A stretch of 64,000 nucleotides of DNA, from positions 124,374-188,373 of the forward strand of contig JEMX01000011.1 of NCBI GenBank assembly GCA_000585055.1, given 5' to 3'. A model generated the notes under the pieces. The model had not been told where the DNA came from. It searched no databases and saw only the letters and a list, made by a program, of their open reading frames with translations. The translations under genes were made by a program, and so were the position numbers. This document shows, one piece after another, positions 38,928 to 48,086 of the stretch; the stretch's first letter is position 1; each line of letters begins with the position of its first letter. Origin of the DNA: Candidatus Accumulibacter appositus (GTDB taxonomy: Bacteria > Pseudomonadota > Gammaproteobacteria > Burkholderiales > Rhodocyclaceae).

Positions 38928-40592
38928 CTAGAGTTCGCGTGCCGCCAGCCGATCACGAACATGCGCACCGACCCGAATGGCCAGAGCGGCGATCGTCAGG
39001 GAGGGTGACTCACCGCCGCCGCTACTGGGAAAAACGCTCGCGTCGGCAATGTACAGGTTGCGCCAACGGTGGCTGCGGCAGTTTTCATCGACCACCGAAC
39101 TGCGCGCATCGCGGCCCATGCGGCAGCTACCAAAGACGTGCGTAGCACTGAAAGTGTCGTAGGTCCCGAATTCCTCGAAGGGCCTGTCGCAACCTGCCGC
39201 GGCAAGGATCTCGCGGCACTTCCTGGCCATGAAATCCAGTCTGCGCAGTTCCGGCTCGTCGACGCGGCTGAAGATGCGCGCCACCGGCTGACCGTACTGA
39301 TCCGGGGCACCGGGATCGAGATCGATGTAGCTGCCGTCGTTGGGCAGGAATTCGCCAATCGAGCCGACCGAAAGCACATGCCCAAAGCTCTTCTTCATGT
39401 TCGCCCGGTGCACGTGTCCCCAGCCGGCAGCCACACGCCGCGCGTAGTTGATCGGGCCAGCAAGGTCGGCCTCGGCCATGCCGACGTTGAAACGTACGCC
39501 ACCGGGCGCCCCCGGCACGGCGTCAGGGGCGTTGAAATCCCAGCAGATACCGTCGGCCGGCACGCCGCGATGGCTGCCGAGCGCCTCGGGATGCAGCGCA
39601 CTGCTACCCCAGGCAAGCGTTTCCATGAAGTTGCGGCCGACCTGACCCGATTCGTTGGCGAGCCCACGCGGAGCAGCCGCATCGTTCACCGACAACAGCA
39701 GTCGCGGTGTTTGCACGGCACCGCAGGCGATGATCAGAACGCGCGCCGTGACGGCGTGCTCGGCTCCCTGCACGTCGATCCAGCGGACCTGCTCGACGCG
39801 GTCATCGCCGCCCGGCTTGATCCCGGAAACGTGGCAACCGCTGCGCAGAAGGCAGTTGCCAGTTGCAACGGCCCGAGCGACGAAGGTCAGGTCGGCAGTC
39901 CCCTTGTCGCCACGCGGACAGCCACGCGCACATTGCCCACAGTAGTTGCAGGCAGGCCGCCCTTGCCAGGGACGCGACAGGATGGCCAACGGGTTCGCAG
40001 TCCAGCTCATGCCCAACTTCCGGCAGCCGAGCCCGATCTTCTGGCTGGCGTAGCTGTGGTCATGTGCCGGCAACGGGTAGTCGCGACTGCGCGGACGCAG
40101 TGGATCGTGCGAATCTCCCGCGACGCCGATCAGCTGCTCGGCGATGACGTAAAACGGTTCGAGCTGCTCATAAGTGAGCGGCCAGTCGGCAGCAACAGCG
40201 AAGCGCGTGTGCATTTGCATTGCCGCCGGGTTCAATCGGTGCGCCTCGCCCGAGAAATGCAGCGTGCTGCCGCCGACGCCACGGACATGGTGGTATTTCT
40301 GGGCCCGCCGATTCGCGCCCACCCTGCGCCCGAAGACGTGACTCCAGGAGCGCAGCTGGTCCCACTGCAGCTGCAGCGGCTGCAGTGGCCCGAAACGATA
40401 CGGCAGGGTGTGCTTGTCGTCATCCGGAAACGGGTGCTGCTCCCAATCAGCAAGATGCAGCCGATTGTCATGCGCCGGCAGGTACTCTCCACCCGATTCG
40501 AGCAACAGAACGCGAACCCCGTGACTGGCCAGCGCCCAGGCGCAGGCCGCCCCGCCTGCGCCGGCGCCGACGATGACCACATCGGCTTCCAT
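38928..40592 (-). CDS. GMC-family FAD oxidoreductase (gluconate 2-dehydrogenase type large subunit)
   Basis: A 554-residue flavoprotein. The N-terminal FAD motif is VVIVGAGAGGAACAWAL; the GMC signature GVGGSTLHFSG follows near residue 105; a cysteine cluster CNYCGQCARGC near residue 216 resembles the Fe-S site of bacterial FAD-dependent sugar dehydrogenases; the C-terminal active-site region has SATHVFGSCRMGRD. No signal peptide: it probably leaves the cytoplasm with the Tat-type small subunit encoded just upstream (TGATG overlap). Substrate is likely a sugar or sugar acid, not determinable here. No cytochrome c subunit gene adjoins it. Confidence 0.88.
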   Translation of the reverse strand: MEADVVIVGAGAGGAACAWALASHGVRVLLLESGGEYLPAHDNRLHLADWEQHPFPDDDKHTLPYRFGPLQPLQLQWDQLRSWSHVFGRRVGANRRAQKYHHVRGVGGSTLHFSGEAHRLNPAAMQMHTRFAVAADWPLTYEQLEPFYVIAEQLIGVAGDSHDPLRPRSRDYPLPAHDHSYASQKIGLGCRKLGMSWTANPLAILSRPWQGRPACNYCGQCARGCPRGDKGTADLTFVARAVATGNCLLRSGCHVSGIKPGGDDRVEQVRWIDVQGAEHAVTARVLIIACGAVQTPRLLLSVNDAAAPRGLANESGQVGRNFMETLAWGSSALHPEALGSHRGVPADGICWDFNAPDAVPGAPGGVRFNVGMAEADLAGPINYARRVAAGWGHVHRANMKKSFGHVLSVGSIGEFLPNDGSYIDLDPGAPDQYGQPVARIFSRVDEPELRRLDFMARKCREILAAAGCDRPFEEFGTYDTFSATHVFGSCRMGRDARSSVVDENCRSHRWRNLYIADASVFPSSGGGESPSLTIAALAIRVGAHVRDRLAAREL

Positions 40593-41122
40593 CAGCCCCT
40601 CCCTGGCGGCCGTTGCTGGTCGGGAAAACCAATTGGCTGCGGTGGCCCGGCATAGCCCAGATTCACCCAGGCGCTCTCGTCGGCATAGGTATGGAACAAG
40701 GCGTCGTCGAGAGTCGCCTGGAAGAAAGTCCGCGGCGTCGAACCCGGGGCACTGGCAAGCGCGGCGCTGACGATCGACTGGCGGTCAACTTCCGGCAGCG
40801 TGGCAAAACCATTGCCGCCTTGCGCGCGTGCGCGCTCGTCCAGCCATTCGAGAGCGGCCCGTGTCAGCGCCGCGTAAGCCGGCTGCTCGCCGATCAGTTC
40901 CTGCATCCGCTCGGCAACGCCGAGCGCGACAGCGCCGGGGAAATCAGCTTCGGCCGGTACCAGCGTATCGATCCAGGCACGAAAACCGGCATTCCCGCTT
41001 GCCGCCGGGGTCGATTCGACCGTCGGCGGTTCGACCTTCCGCGGCCACCACCACCACGCGGCGAGCGCTGCGATCAGCGACGAACCGAAAGCAGCCAGGA
41101 GGCGGCGGCGGGTGACGGGCAT
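40592..41122 (-). CDS. Gluconate 2-dehydrogenase subunit 3 family protein (Tat substrate)
   Basis: A 176-residue small subunit. The N-terminus MPVTRRRLLAAFGSS with a following hydrophobic stretch (LIAALAAWWWW) is a twin-arginine signal. The mature part has FRAWIDTLVPAEADFPGAVALGV, the pattern of gluconate 2-dehydrogenase subunit 3, and ends in HTYADESAWVNLGYAGPPQPIGFP. Known role in this family: carries the flavoprotein across the membrane and forms the complex with it. An upstream start would add 12 residues and spoil the signal. Its stop overlaps the GMC gene start by one base. Confidence 0.85.
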   Translation of the reverse strand: MPVTRRRLLAAFGSSLIAALAAWWWWPRKVEPPTVESTPAASGNAGFRAWIDTLVPAEADFPGAVALGVAERMQELIGEQPAYAALTRAALEWLDERARAQGGNGFATLPEVDRQSIVSAALASAPGSTPRTFFQATLDDALFHTYADESAWVNLGYAGPPQPIGFPDQQRPPGRG

Positions 41123-41322
41123 GTCTAGTCTCGGCAAAAGGAAGTCCAATGATCGCACGAATCGCCCCGGTCGACCTCCCTCCCCCTCCCTCCGTCATCC
41201 TCGACCGGCCGCACCGAAAACCCGGCAGACGAAGGGCGTGCCCTGTCGGTCGTGTCGATCTTTTTTACACCCCACCCAAGCCCCTCTTCGACAATTCATA
41301 TAAACCATTGATTTGTATTACA

Positions 41323-41338
41323 TGGCTTATTCTTTGCT
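41323..41338 (+). promoter_or_regulatory. Sigma-54 (RpoN) promoter of the PEP-CTERM gene
   Basis: TGGCTTATTCTTTGCT fits the -24/-12 consensus TGGCAC-N5-TTGCW with GG (41324-41325) and GC (41336-41337) at exact spacing. It lies about 58 bases before the ATG at 41396, leaving a plausible leader. The four bases after TGGC deviate from the ideal AC. It matches the known RpoN/PrsR control of PEP-CTERM genes in related floc-forming bacteria. Confidence 0.72.
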
Positions 41339-41395
41339 TTCCCGAAGGATGCGTCGTCTCAATCGTCGCCTTCACCTTTCACAAGGAGTTCTCCC

Positions 41396-42157
41396 ATGCG
41401 TGATTGTGCACTCTTCAACCGCCTTTTCCGATCGGCGGTCCTGCCTGCGACGCTGCTCGCGCTCGGCCTGACCATCGCCCAACCCGCCAGCGCCGGTGCT
41501 GCCGGCGGCTGGACACGAAGTTCTCAGGTCACCGATGCGGTGGCCGACAACGGCAACGGAACCTGGACCTACAACTACACGGTCCACAACACCAGCGAGG
41601 AAGACGGCGGACCGGATTTTCGACCGTTCATCATTGACTGGGAATTGCCCTGGTTCAGTGATGCGGGAATTACCAGCATCATGTCGCCTGCGGGCTGGGC
41701 GCACGCCATCGAGGACGTAGGCACCCCCAATCCCTTTACCGGCTGGGGCGGCGTGGCCAATTGGCAAGATCCTGCGGACCCGTGGTATGCGGGCGCTAGC
41801 AGTCCTTTCACTACAGTGTCTCAAGTGCTGCACTGGTACTGGTGTGGCGGTAGCCAACCGGAAGCGTTCTTCGGAGCAGCGACCGAGGTGGTTGATGGTT
41901 GCGACGGAAGCTTCGGCGAGTCAATTGAGCCCGGTGACGAATTGTCGGGCTTTTCCTTCATCGCCGATTTCGATGAGACTGCCGCACCCTACCAGGCCTC
42001 GTGGCAGTTTCTTCCTCCCAGAACGGGCGATCCGGCATTTCCTCTGGGTGGAATTCCCAACTCTCCCATGGTCAGCGCGGTGCCAGAACCAAGCGTCGTC
42101 GGGCTTCTCGGCCTTGGCCTGCTGCTCTTGACCGTGCGTCGTCGCCGAACCGGCTAA
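41396..42157 (+). CDS. PEP-CTERM sorted surface protein
   Basis: A 253-residue exported protein. The signal peptide is about residues 1-33 (LLALGLTIAQPASA). The mature part is Trp/Gly/Asp-rich, mainly beta in character (NGTWTYNYTVHNTSEEDGG). The C-terminus has the exosortase signal: VPEPS, then a hydrophobic helix (VVGLLGLGLLLLTV) and a basic RRRRTG end. AAGGAG precedes the ATG by 8 bases. Such proteins are cut and sorted by EpsH-type exosortase and linked to exopolysaccharide and floc formation; no exosortase gene lies in this window. The function of the domain itself is unknown. Confidence 0.9.
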   Translation: MRDCALFNRLFRSAVLPATLLALGLTIAQPASAGAAGGWTRSSQVTDAVADNGNGTWTYNYTVHNTSEEDGGPDFRPFIIDWELPWFSDAGITSIMSPAGWAHAIEDVGTPNPFTGWGGVANWQDPADPWYAGASSPFTTVSQVLHWYWCGGSQPEAFFGAATEVVDGCDGSFGESIEPGDELSGFSFIADFDETAAPYQASWQFLPPRTGDPAFPLGGIPNSPMVSAVPEPSVVGLLGLGLLLLTVRRRRTG

Positions 42158-42425
42158 GCAAGACCGGCGTCGCGGCGCACGCACGACGCGCCCGACGCCA
42201 CCTGCTCGTACGCGCTGTTGATAAGTATCATCTGTAGTACCTGCGCTCCACCATAGCGCAGCCGGTGGGGCGGCGTTAAGAGGATACAATACTGCTCCTT
42301 GTCCCTCTTTGTTGGCCCGCCGATCCGATCGGCGATGCCTCGCGTCGCCGTTCCCTTCAGCTGATGCCCCCCTTGTCTCGAGTTCACTTGCGCCAATCCA
42401 CCGCCGACTCACGAGCATCGCCTCG

Positions 42426-43301
42426 ATGCTGAGTCGTTTGCTCGTCGCCCTGCTGTGGCTGCTGCATTTCCTACCGCTCGCGGCCCTGGCCTTTCTCGGC
42501 AGGATGCTTGGCATGCTGCTGTTCGGTCTGGCCGGCCGGCGCCGGCACATCGTGCTGGTGAACCTACGCCTGTGTTTCCCGGAACTCGACGAAGCTCAGC
42601 GGCGGCGCCTGGCGAAGGAACATTTCAAGGTGCTCGGCCGCAGCATGCTCGAGCGTTCGCTACTGTGGTGGGCGAGTCCGCAACGTCTGGCGCCGCTCCT
42701 GCGGGTCAGCGGCGAAGAGCACATGCGCAAGCTGCTCGACGCCGGTCGGCCGGTGCTGATGCTGACGCCGCATTTCGTCGGGCTCGACGCGGGCGGGGCG
42801 GCGATCGCCATGCGCTTCGACAGCGCAAGCATCTACGCCGTGCAGTCCGACCCGGTCTTCGACGGCCTCCTGCACCGAGGTCGCCTGCGCTTTGGCGATC
42901 AACTGCTGCTCTCGCGCCAGGAAAGCGTACGCGCCAGCGTCCGGGCAATGAAGTCGGGCCGGCCGCTCTACTACCTGCCGGATATGGATTTCGGCAGCAA
43001 GGAGTCGATTTTCGTCCCCTTTTTCGGTGTTCAGACGGCGACCATCACCGGCCTGGCGCGGCTGGCGCGCCTGGCGGGCGCCACCGTCGTTCCCTGCGTG
43101 ACGCGCATCCTGCCCGGGGGCGCAGGCTACGCAGTCGAGGTCGGCGAGCCCTGGTCAGACTTTCCAAGCGCCGACCTCGAGGCCGATACCCGGCGCATGA
43201 ACGCCTGGATCGAAGCCGCCGTACGCACCATGCCGGAGCAGTATTACTGGGTCCATCGCCGCTTCAAGACCCGCCCGCCAGGCGAGCCGCGCCCGTACTG
43301 A
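42426..43301 (+). CDS. Lipid A biosynthesis acyltransferase (LpxL/HtrB family)
   Basis: A 291-residue inner-membrane acyltransferase. An N-terminal hydrophobic helix (LLVALLWLLHFLPLAALAFLG) is followed by VLVNLRLCFPELDEAQRR, the catalytic TPHFVGLDAGG (H-x4-D motif), LYYLPDMDFGSKESIFVPFFG and PEQYYWVHRRFKTRP, all family marks. It adds a secondary acyl chain to Kdo-lipid A. The start at MLSRLL is favoured over an earlier start that adds 39 unrelated residues. Which acyl position it modifies cannot be told from sequence. metK, which often neighbours lpxL in related genomes, is not here. Confidence 0.9.
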   Translation: MLSRLLVALLWLLHFLPLAALAFLGRMLGMLLFGLAGRRRHIVLVNLRLCFPELDEAQRRRLAKEHFKVLGRSMLERSLLWWASPQRLAPLLRVSGEEHMRKLLDAGRPVLMLTPHFVGLDAGGAAIAMRFDSASIYAVQSDPVFDGLLHRGRLRFGDQLLLSRQESVRASVRAMKSGRPLYYLPDMDFGSKESIFVPFFGVQTATITGLARLARLAGATVVPCVTRILPGGAGYAVEVGEPWSDFPSADLEADTRRMNAWIEAAVRTMPEQYYWVHRRFKTRPPGEPRPY

Positions 43302-43590
43302 CCTGTGCGCGACAGCGTCCGTCGCCCCACCACAAGCTGCCGTCCAGCAAGCAGCACAGCGACGCGGCGTGGCTTCCGGTAGAATCGCGCCTTACCGTCA
43401 CTTCAATCTCGTCGGCTGGCTGCAACACCGAAAGGCGAAGCACAGGCCAAGGCCTCCTGGACATGTCTGCCCGCTTCCATGATTCATCGCCTAGCCTTGT
43501 GCAGCGACGGCTCCACGGCCCGAGAGCACACAGCCTGCGCCACCACGCCTGCCAACCGCCGCTCACCTGGAGCCGAAGCGAGACCTGCCC

Positions 43591-44244
43591 ATGATCTCAG
43601 TCGTCATCCTCATCTCCGGACGCGGCAGCAATATGGCGTCGCTGCTCGCCGCGGTCGGCGCCGGCAGCCTGCCGGTGCGCATCGCTGCTGTCCTAGCCAA
43701 TCGCCCCGACGCGGGCGGACTCGAAACAGCGGCCGCGCACGGCGTGCCGACCGCCGTCATTGACCACCGCCAGTTCGCCAGGCGCGAAGACTTCGACACG
43801 GCAATGGCCGCGGCGATCGACGCTTTCGCGCCCGCCCTGGTGGTCCTCGCAGGCTTCATGCGGATTCTCGGCGAGGCCTTCGTCCGCCACTACGAAGGTC
43901 GACTTATCAATATCCATCCTTCGCTGTTGCCGACCTTTCCCGGCCTGCACACCCACCGACGCGCGCTCGACGAAGGCGTCCGCATTCACGGCTGCACGGT
44001 ACATTTCGTGACCCCCGACCTTGACCACGGCCCGATCATTGTCCAGGCCGCGGTACCGATAATCGACGGCGACGACGAGGACACGCTCGCCGCGCGGGTC
44101 CTGGCTCAGGAGCATCAGGTCTATCCACTTGCAGTGCGCTGGTTTGCCGAAGGGCGTCTGCGTCTGCAGGCTGGGCGCGTCGTCCTCGACGCACCACAAG
44201 CCAGCAGCGGCGCCCTGATCGCACCGCAGACCATCGCGGGGTGA
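43591..44244 (+). CDS. purN: Phosphoribosylglycinamide formyltransferase
   Basis: A 217-residue GAR transformylase using 10-formyl-THF in purine synthesis. Motifs: ISGRGSNMASLLAAV near the N-terminus, VVLAGFMRILGEAFV, the catalytic NIHPSLLPTFPGLHTH, and HFVTPDLDHGPII with the second catalytic Asp. Full length. It precedes the DUF3108 gene by 12 bases and probably shares its transcript. About 290 bases upstream carry no gene I can identify. Confidence 0.96.
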   Translation: MISVVILISGRGSNMASLLAAVGAGSLPVRIAAVLANRPDAGGLETAAAHGVPTAVIDHRQFARREDFDTAMAAAIDAFAPALVVLAGFMRILGEAFVRHYEGRLINIHPSLLPTFPGLHTHRRALDEGVRIHGCTVHFVTPDLDHGPIIVQAAVPIIDGDDEDTLAARVLAQEHQVYPLAVRWFAEGRLRLQAGRVVLDAPQASSGALIAPQTIAG

Positions 44245-44256
44245 AGCGGCCAGCCG

Positions 44257-45270
44257 ATGCCGATTGCCCTGCTCATCGCCGTCGCGACCTCGCTCGGTGT
44301 GCATGCCCTGTTGCTCTTCGCTCCGGAGTTCGATTTGCCACCTTTCCTTGAGCCACCGCCGCTACTCGCCGAGCTCAAACCTCCACCGTCAATCGAAGCA
44401 CCGCTCGAACCGCCGTCAAAACCCGCTGTGACGGCTGTCAGAAAAAGGCCGGCAAAGCGCCGCCAATTGCGGACAGCTCGGCCGTCACCACCACCAAGCC
44501 CCGTGTTGAGCGTACTCGAGTCACCGACGACACTCGCCGACGCAATCCCCGAGCCGAGCGCAGAGCCGATCGGCCCGCTCGCCTTGGCGACGCCTGTAGC
44601 TACTGCCGAAAGCCTGCCTGACACGCCTGCAGCGCCCCGGCTGCCGGCACGTGGGATGATTCGCTACCGCGTCGACCGCGGCGATCAGGGCTTCATGATC
44701 GGCCAGTCGACACATGATTGGGTAGTCGTCGACGGTGCCTACCGGATCACCGCGGTGACCGAAACCAACGGCCTGGTGGCGCTTTTCAAACCCCTTCGGA
44801 TCGAACTCGAAAGCCGTGGCACGCTGACCGCCGCGGGACTGGTTCCCGAACGTTTCAGCAATCGCAACAAGGGCCGCGCCACCGGCGAGCAGGCCGAGTT
44901 CGACTGGCGGCAAATGCAGGTGCGCGTCGGCCAGAAGCCGCCGCAGGCGCTCAGCGCGGGCGCACAGGATCTGCTCTCCTTTCATTACCAGCTGGGATTG
45001 CTGCCCGATCTGGCCAGCGGTACGACCCTGTCCGTAGCCACCGGCAAGAAGTACGAGCAGTACCGCTTCGAGGTCGTTGGCGACGAGGACATCGAGACCC
45101 CGGCCGGCACCTTCCGCTCGCTGCACCTGCGTGTCGCCGGCCCTTCGCCGACCGAACTGTGGCTGGCCTACGATCGCTCGCTGCTGCCGGTGAAGGTCCT
45201 GCATACCGACCACAAGGGCGCCGTTTTCGTCGAAATCGCGACGGCCATCGAATTAGGAGAGGAACCATGA
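44257..45270 (+). CDS. DUF3108 domain protein with TonB-like N-terminus
   Basis: A 337-residue protein. A short N-terminal membrane helix (LLIAVATSLGVHALLLFAP) is followed by a Pro-rich stretch (residues about 28-115) that recalls the TonB periplasmic spacer, then the DUF3108 domain (MIRYRVDRGDQGFMIGQSTHDW; GTFRSLHLRVAGP; ELWLAYDRSLLPVK). Probably anchored in the inner membrane with the domain in the periplasm. Function unknown; DUF3108 genes sit beside purN and rsmB-like genes in Betaproteobacteria. Its stop overlaps the next gene start (ATGA). Confidence 0.82.
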   Translation: MPIALLIAVATSLGVHALLLFAPEFDLPPFLEPPPLLAELKPPPSIEAPLEPPSKPAVTAVRKRPAKRRQLRTARPSPPPSPVLSVLESPTTLADAIPEPSAEPIGPLALATPVATAESLPDTPAAPRLPARGMIRYRVDRGDQGFMIGQSTHDWVVVDGAYRITAVTETNGLVALFKPLRIELESRGTLTAAGLVPERFSNRNKGRATGEQAEFDWRQMQVRVGQKPPQALSAGAQDLLSFHYQLGLLPDLASGTTLSVATGKKYEQYRFEVVGDEDIETPAGTFRSLHLRVAGPSPTELWLAYDRSLLPVKVLHTDHKGAVFVEIATAIELGEEP

Positions 45271-46589
45271 GCGTGCGTACTGCCGCAGCCCGAGTGAGCC
45301 CGGACCGCATCACACCGGCGCACTCCACAGCGGCCCGTTTCACCCCGGCCATTTTCCATCATGCCCAGAAGCTGCTCTCGGAACTGCTGCGCTCGGAGTT
45401 CGCCGCCGATCGAGTGGTTGCCGACTATTTCCGCCAGCATCGCGAACTCGGCCACGCCGACCGTGGCTTCGTCGCCGACGCCGTGTTCACCGTGCTGCGC
45501 CGCAAACGCTCCCTGTCCGCGCGTTGCGCCGGCGAGCTGACCTCACGCCGCTTGTTGCTTGCCGCGCTGGCCTGCCTACACGGCATGAACCGGCGCGAAC
45601 TTGCAGCGGTGCTGAACGAGGCCGAGAGTCACTGGCTGGCGCACGCGAAGGCAGTGCAAATCAGCGAGTTGCCAGCAGCTGTACGCCTGGATCTGCCCGA
45701 CTGGCTGCATGCGCTGCTCAGCGAACAATTCGCCGCCGACGAAATCGAGCCGCTGCTTGCCGGACTCAATCAGCCTGCGCCCCTGGATCTGCGCGTCAAT
45801 GCCCTGAAGAGCGGGCGCGAGGAAGTTCTCGAACGGCTGCGTGCCGACGGGCTGAACGCCGAAGCCTGCCGCTACTCCCCGCTCGGCATCCGCGTGGCCG
45901 GCAAGCCGGCGCTGTCAAGGCACCCCTTGTTCGTCGACGGCAGCATCGAGGTCCAGGACGAAGGCAGTCAGCTGCTTGGCTTTCTGCTGCAACCCAAACG
46001 GGGCGAAATGGTCGCCGACTTCTGCGCCGGCGCTGGCGGCAAGACCTTGCTGCTCGGCGCCCTGATGCGCTCGCAGGGAAGACTCTACGCTTTCGACGTT
46101 GCCGAACATCGGCTGGCCCGCCTGAAACCCCGCCTGGCTCGCTCGGGGTTGTCGAACGTCCATCCGGTACGCATCGACTCCGAGCGCGACATGAAGATTC
46201 GGCGTCTGGCAGGAAAGCTCGATCGCGTCCTGGTCGACGCGCCCTGCTCCGGCCTCGGCACACTGCGCCGCAACCCTTACCTGAAGTGGCGGCAAACGCC
46301 GGCAAGCGTCGCCGAACTGGGCGCCCAGCAGGCGGCGATCCTGTCCGCCGCCGCCAGTCTGGTGAAGACCGGAGGGCGCCTGGTTTACGCAACTTGCAGC
46401 CTGCTCGAGCAAGAGAATCAGGCCATCGTGCGCGCATTTCTGGAGCGACACCCGGACTTCGTGCTCTGCTCGGCCCAGGAAATCCTCGCCAAGCAGGATA
46501 TTGCCATCGACTGCGGCGAGCAGCTGCGCTTGCTGCCGCACCGCCATGACACCGATGCTTTCTATGCGGCAGCTATGGAGCGGCAATGA
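45267..46589 (+). CDS. RsmB/NOP-family rRNA m5C methyltransferase
   Basis: A 440-residue SAM-dependent RNA methyltransferase. The N-terminal NusB-like region is helical; the methyltransferase core has DFCAGAGGKTLLLGALM, VLVDAPCSGLGTLRRNP and YATCSLLEQEN, which include both catalytic cysteines. By homology it makes m5C in 16S rRNA, though the exact site is not proven here. GGAGAGGA precedes ATG 45267, which overlaps the DUF3108 stop. A longer reading frame upstream is only the shadow of the DUF3108 gene. Confidence 0.9.
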   Translation: MSVRTAAARVSPDRITPAHSTAARFTPAIFHHAQKLLSELLRSEFAADRVVADYFRQHRELGHADRGFVADAVFTVLRRKRSLSARCAGELTSRRLLLAALACLHGMNRRELAAVLNEAESHWLAHAKAVQISELPAAVRLDLPDWLHALLSEQFAADEIEPLLAGLNQPAPLDLRVNALKSGREEVLERLRADGLNAEACRYSPLGIRVAGKPALSRHPLFVDGSIEVQDEGSQLLGFLLQPKRGEMVADFCAGAGGKTLLLGALMRSQGRLYAFDVAEHRLARLKPRLARSGLSNVHPVRIDSERDMKIRRLAGKLDRVLVDAPCSGLGTLRRNPYLKWRQTPASVAELGAQQAAILSAAASLVKTGGRLVYATCSLLEQENQAIVRAFLERHPDFVLCSAQEILAKQDIAIDCGEQLRLLPHRHDTDAFYAAAMERQ

Positions 46590-47971
46590 ACGAGACAACG
46601 AAACTGGCGAGTAGCGAGGCAATCAAGCAGGTCGCCGACGGCACGGCGGCTTTTGCGCGCCTCTTTCGGGACCTCTGGCGCGATTTCCAGGATCCGGGCT
46701 TTCTTTGGCAAGTCATGGCCCTGGCGATATGCCTGCTCGTCGCCCTGGGCCTGGCGCGCTACGTGCTGCGGCAGAAACACGCGCGATCAAGCGCCGATCA
46801 CGGCATTCTGCGCGCCTTCGGGACGGGCAGCCTGAAACGCATCGCTTTTCCGCTGCTGTCGCTGCTGCTGGTACTAATCGTCCGGAAGATCTTCCGCCAT
46901 TGGGAACTCGGGCCGGTCAGCCTGCTCGACCTGGCCGTGCCCCTCCTGCTATCGATGGCCCTGGTACGCGCGGCGATCTACGTCGTGCACCACGCCTTTG
47001 CGCCGAGCAGCTTCCTCGCCACTTCCGAGCGCTTGATCGCGACCAGCATCTGGATCGGTCTGGCGCTTTATCTCACCGGACTTGCAGCGCCACTGATCGG
47101 CATCCTCGAGCAGGTGAGCTTCCATGTCGGCAAGCAGAAGCTCGATTTGTGGACGCTCAGCAACGGTCTGGTGACGATTTTCGTGACCGTGCTGCTCGCG
47201 CTCTGGATCTCCGGGATCATCGAAGCCCGCCTGATGGCCAGAGAAACGCTCGACGCCAGCATCAGAGTCGTGCTCGGCCGGCTGGTCAAGGCGCTGCTGT
47301 CGGTGCTAGCCCTGCTGCTCAGCCTGTCCATCGTCGGCATTGACATCACCGCCCTGTCGGTATTCAGCGGAGCGCTGGCGGTCGGCCTTGGCCTGGGCCT
47401 GCAGAAAATTGCCAGCAATTACGTCAGCGGTTTCATCATTCTGCTCGACCGCTCGATTCGCATTGGCAATGTGGTGGCCATCGATCCGCTGACCACCGGC
47501 GTCGTCACCCAGATCACTGCCCGCTACACGGTGGTGCGCACGCTGACCGGCACTGAGGTGATCATCCCCAATGAGTACCTGGTGTCGAACATCGTGCGCA
47601 ATGAATCCTTCACTGATTCACGCGTGCGCTTCGTTCTTACGGTTCAGGTCGCCTACGGCACGGATCTCGACATCGCCATGCGTCTGATGCACGAAGCGGC
47701 GCTGGCTAATAAAAGAGTGCTCGCCGAACCGACACCGCAGGTTCTGTTGATGGCTTTCGCTGAGAGCGGCATCAATCTCGACCTGAATTTCTGGATCGCC
47801 GACCCCCAGAACGGTACCGGCAGTATCCGCTCGGCGATCAACCTCGCCATCTGGCGGGCGTTCCGGGAGCACGGTATCCAGATTCCCTTCCCGCAACGCG
47901 AGGTGCGACTGATTGGCGGCTATCCAACAGCGACGGCGCCTGCCTCGCCGGCCGCCACCGATCAAGCCTGA
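46586..47971 (+). CDS. MscS-family mechanosensitive channel
   Basis: A 461-residue multi-helix protein. Five or so membrane helices fill residues 30-230; the pore helix and conserved core follow: SVFSGALAVGLGLGLQKIASNYVSGFIILLDRSIRIGNVV near residue 260-300, then the beta domain (IIPNEYLVSNIVRNES) and a C-terminal alpha/beta domain. It probably opens under osmotic down-shift. Its start overlaps the rsmB-like stop by 4 bases. Longer than E. coli MscS (286 residues), mainly from extra N-terminal helices. Confidence 0.9.
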   Translation: MNETTKLASSEAIKQVADGTAAFARLFRDLWRDFQDPGFLWQVMALAICLLVALGLARYVLRQKHARSSADHGILRAFGTGSLKRIAFPLLSLLLVLIVRKIFRHWELGPVSLLDLAVPLLLSMALVRAAIYVVHHAFAPSSFLATSERLIATSIWIGLALYLTGLAAPLIGILEQVSFHVGKQKLDLWTLSNGLVTIFVTVLLALWISGIIEARLMARETLDASIRVVLGRLVKALLSVLALLLSLSIVGIDITALSVFSGALAVGLGLGLQKIASNYVSGFIILLDRSIRIGNVVAIDPLTTGVVTQITARYTVVRTLTGTEVIIPNEYLVSNIVRNESFTDSRVRFVLTVQVAYGTDLDIAMRLMHEAALANKRVLAEPTPQVLLMAFAESGINLDLNFWIADPQNGTGSIRSAINLAIWRAFREHGIQIPFPQREVRLIGGYPTATAPASPAATDQA

Positions 47972-48006
47972 TGGCACAGGCGCGAGAAGTGCGAGAATGC
48001 GCCTAC

Positions 48007-48040
48007 CAAAAACATCCCGCAACGTAAACGCTGCGGGATA
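48007..48040 (-). terminator. Rho-independent terminator for the minus-strand small gene
   Basis: ATCCCGCA at 48014-48021 pairs with TGCGGGAT at 48032-48039 around a 10-base loop. Read on the minus strand the hairpin is followed by GTTTTTGG, a short T-run. It lies 47 bases beyond the end of the small minus-strand gene and about 40 bases after the mscS stop, so it could also act weakly for mscS. Confidence 0.65.
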
Positions 48041-48086
48041 CAAACCCCATGGTCATGGAATCAGATAAGGCAGGAGGTCTTTCGTT

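Noticed and set aside
41170..41205. Pyrimidine-rich run (CCTCCCTCCCCCTCCCTCC) as a special DNA structure
   Set aside because: Short and interrupted; such runs occur by chance in high-GC intergenic DNA and nothing links it to a function.
42241..42261. Hairpin CTGCGCT/AGCGCAG as terminator of the PEP-CTERM gene
   Set aside because: A 7-base stem with a 7-base loop, but no T-run follows on either strand, so a terminator call is not supported.
44718..45266. N-terminal extension of the RsmB-like gene by 183 codons
   Set aside because: This part lies inside the DUF3108 gene in another frame; the ATG at 45267 has a good ribosome binding site and matches the family start.
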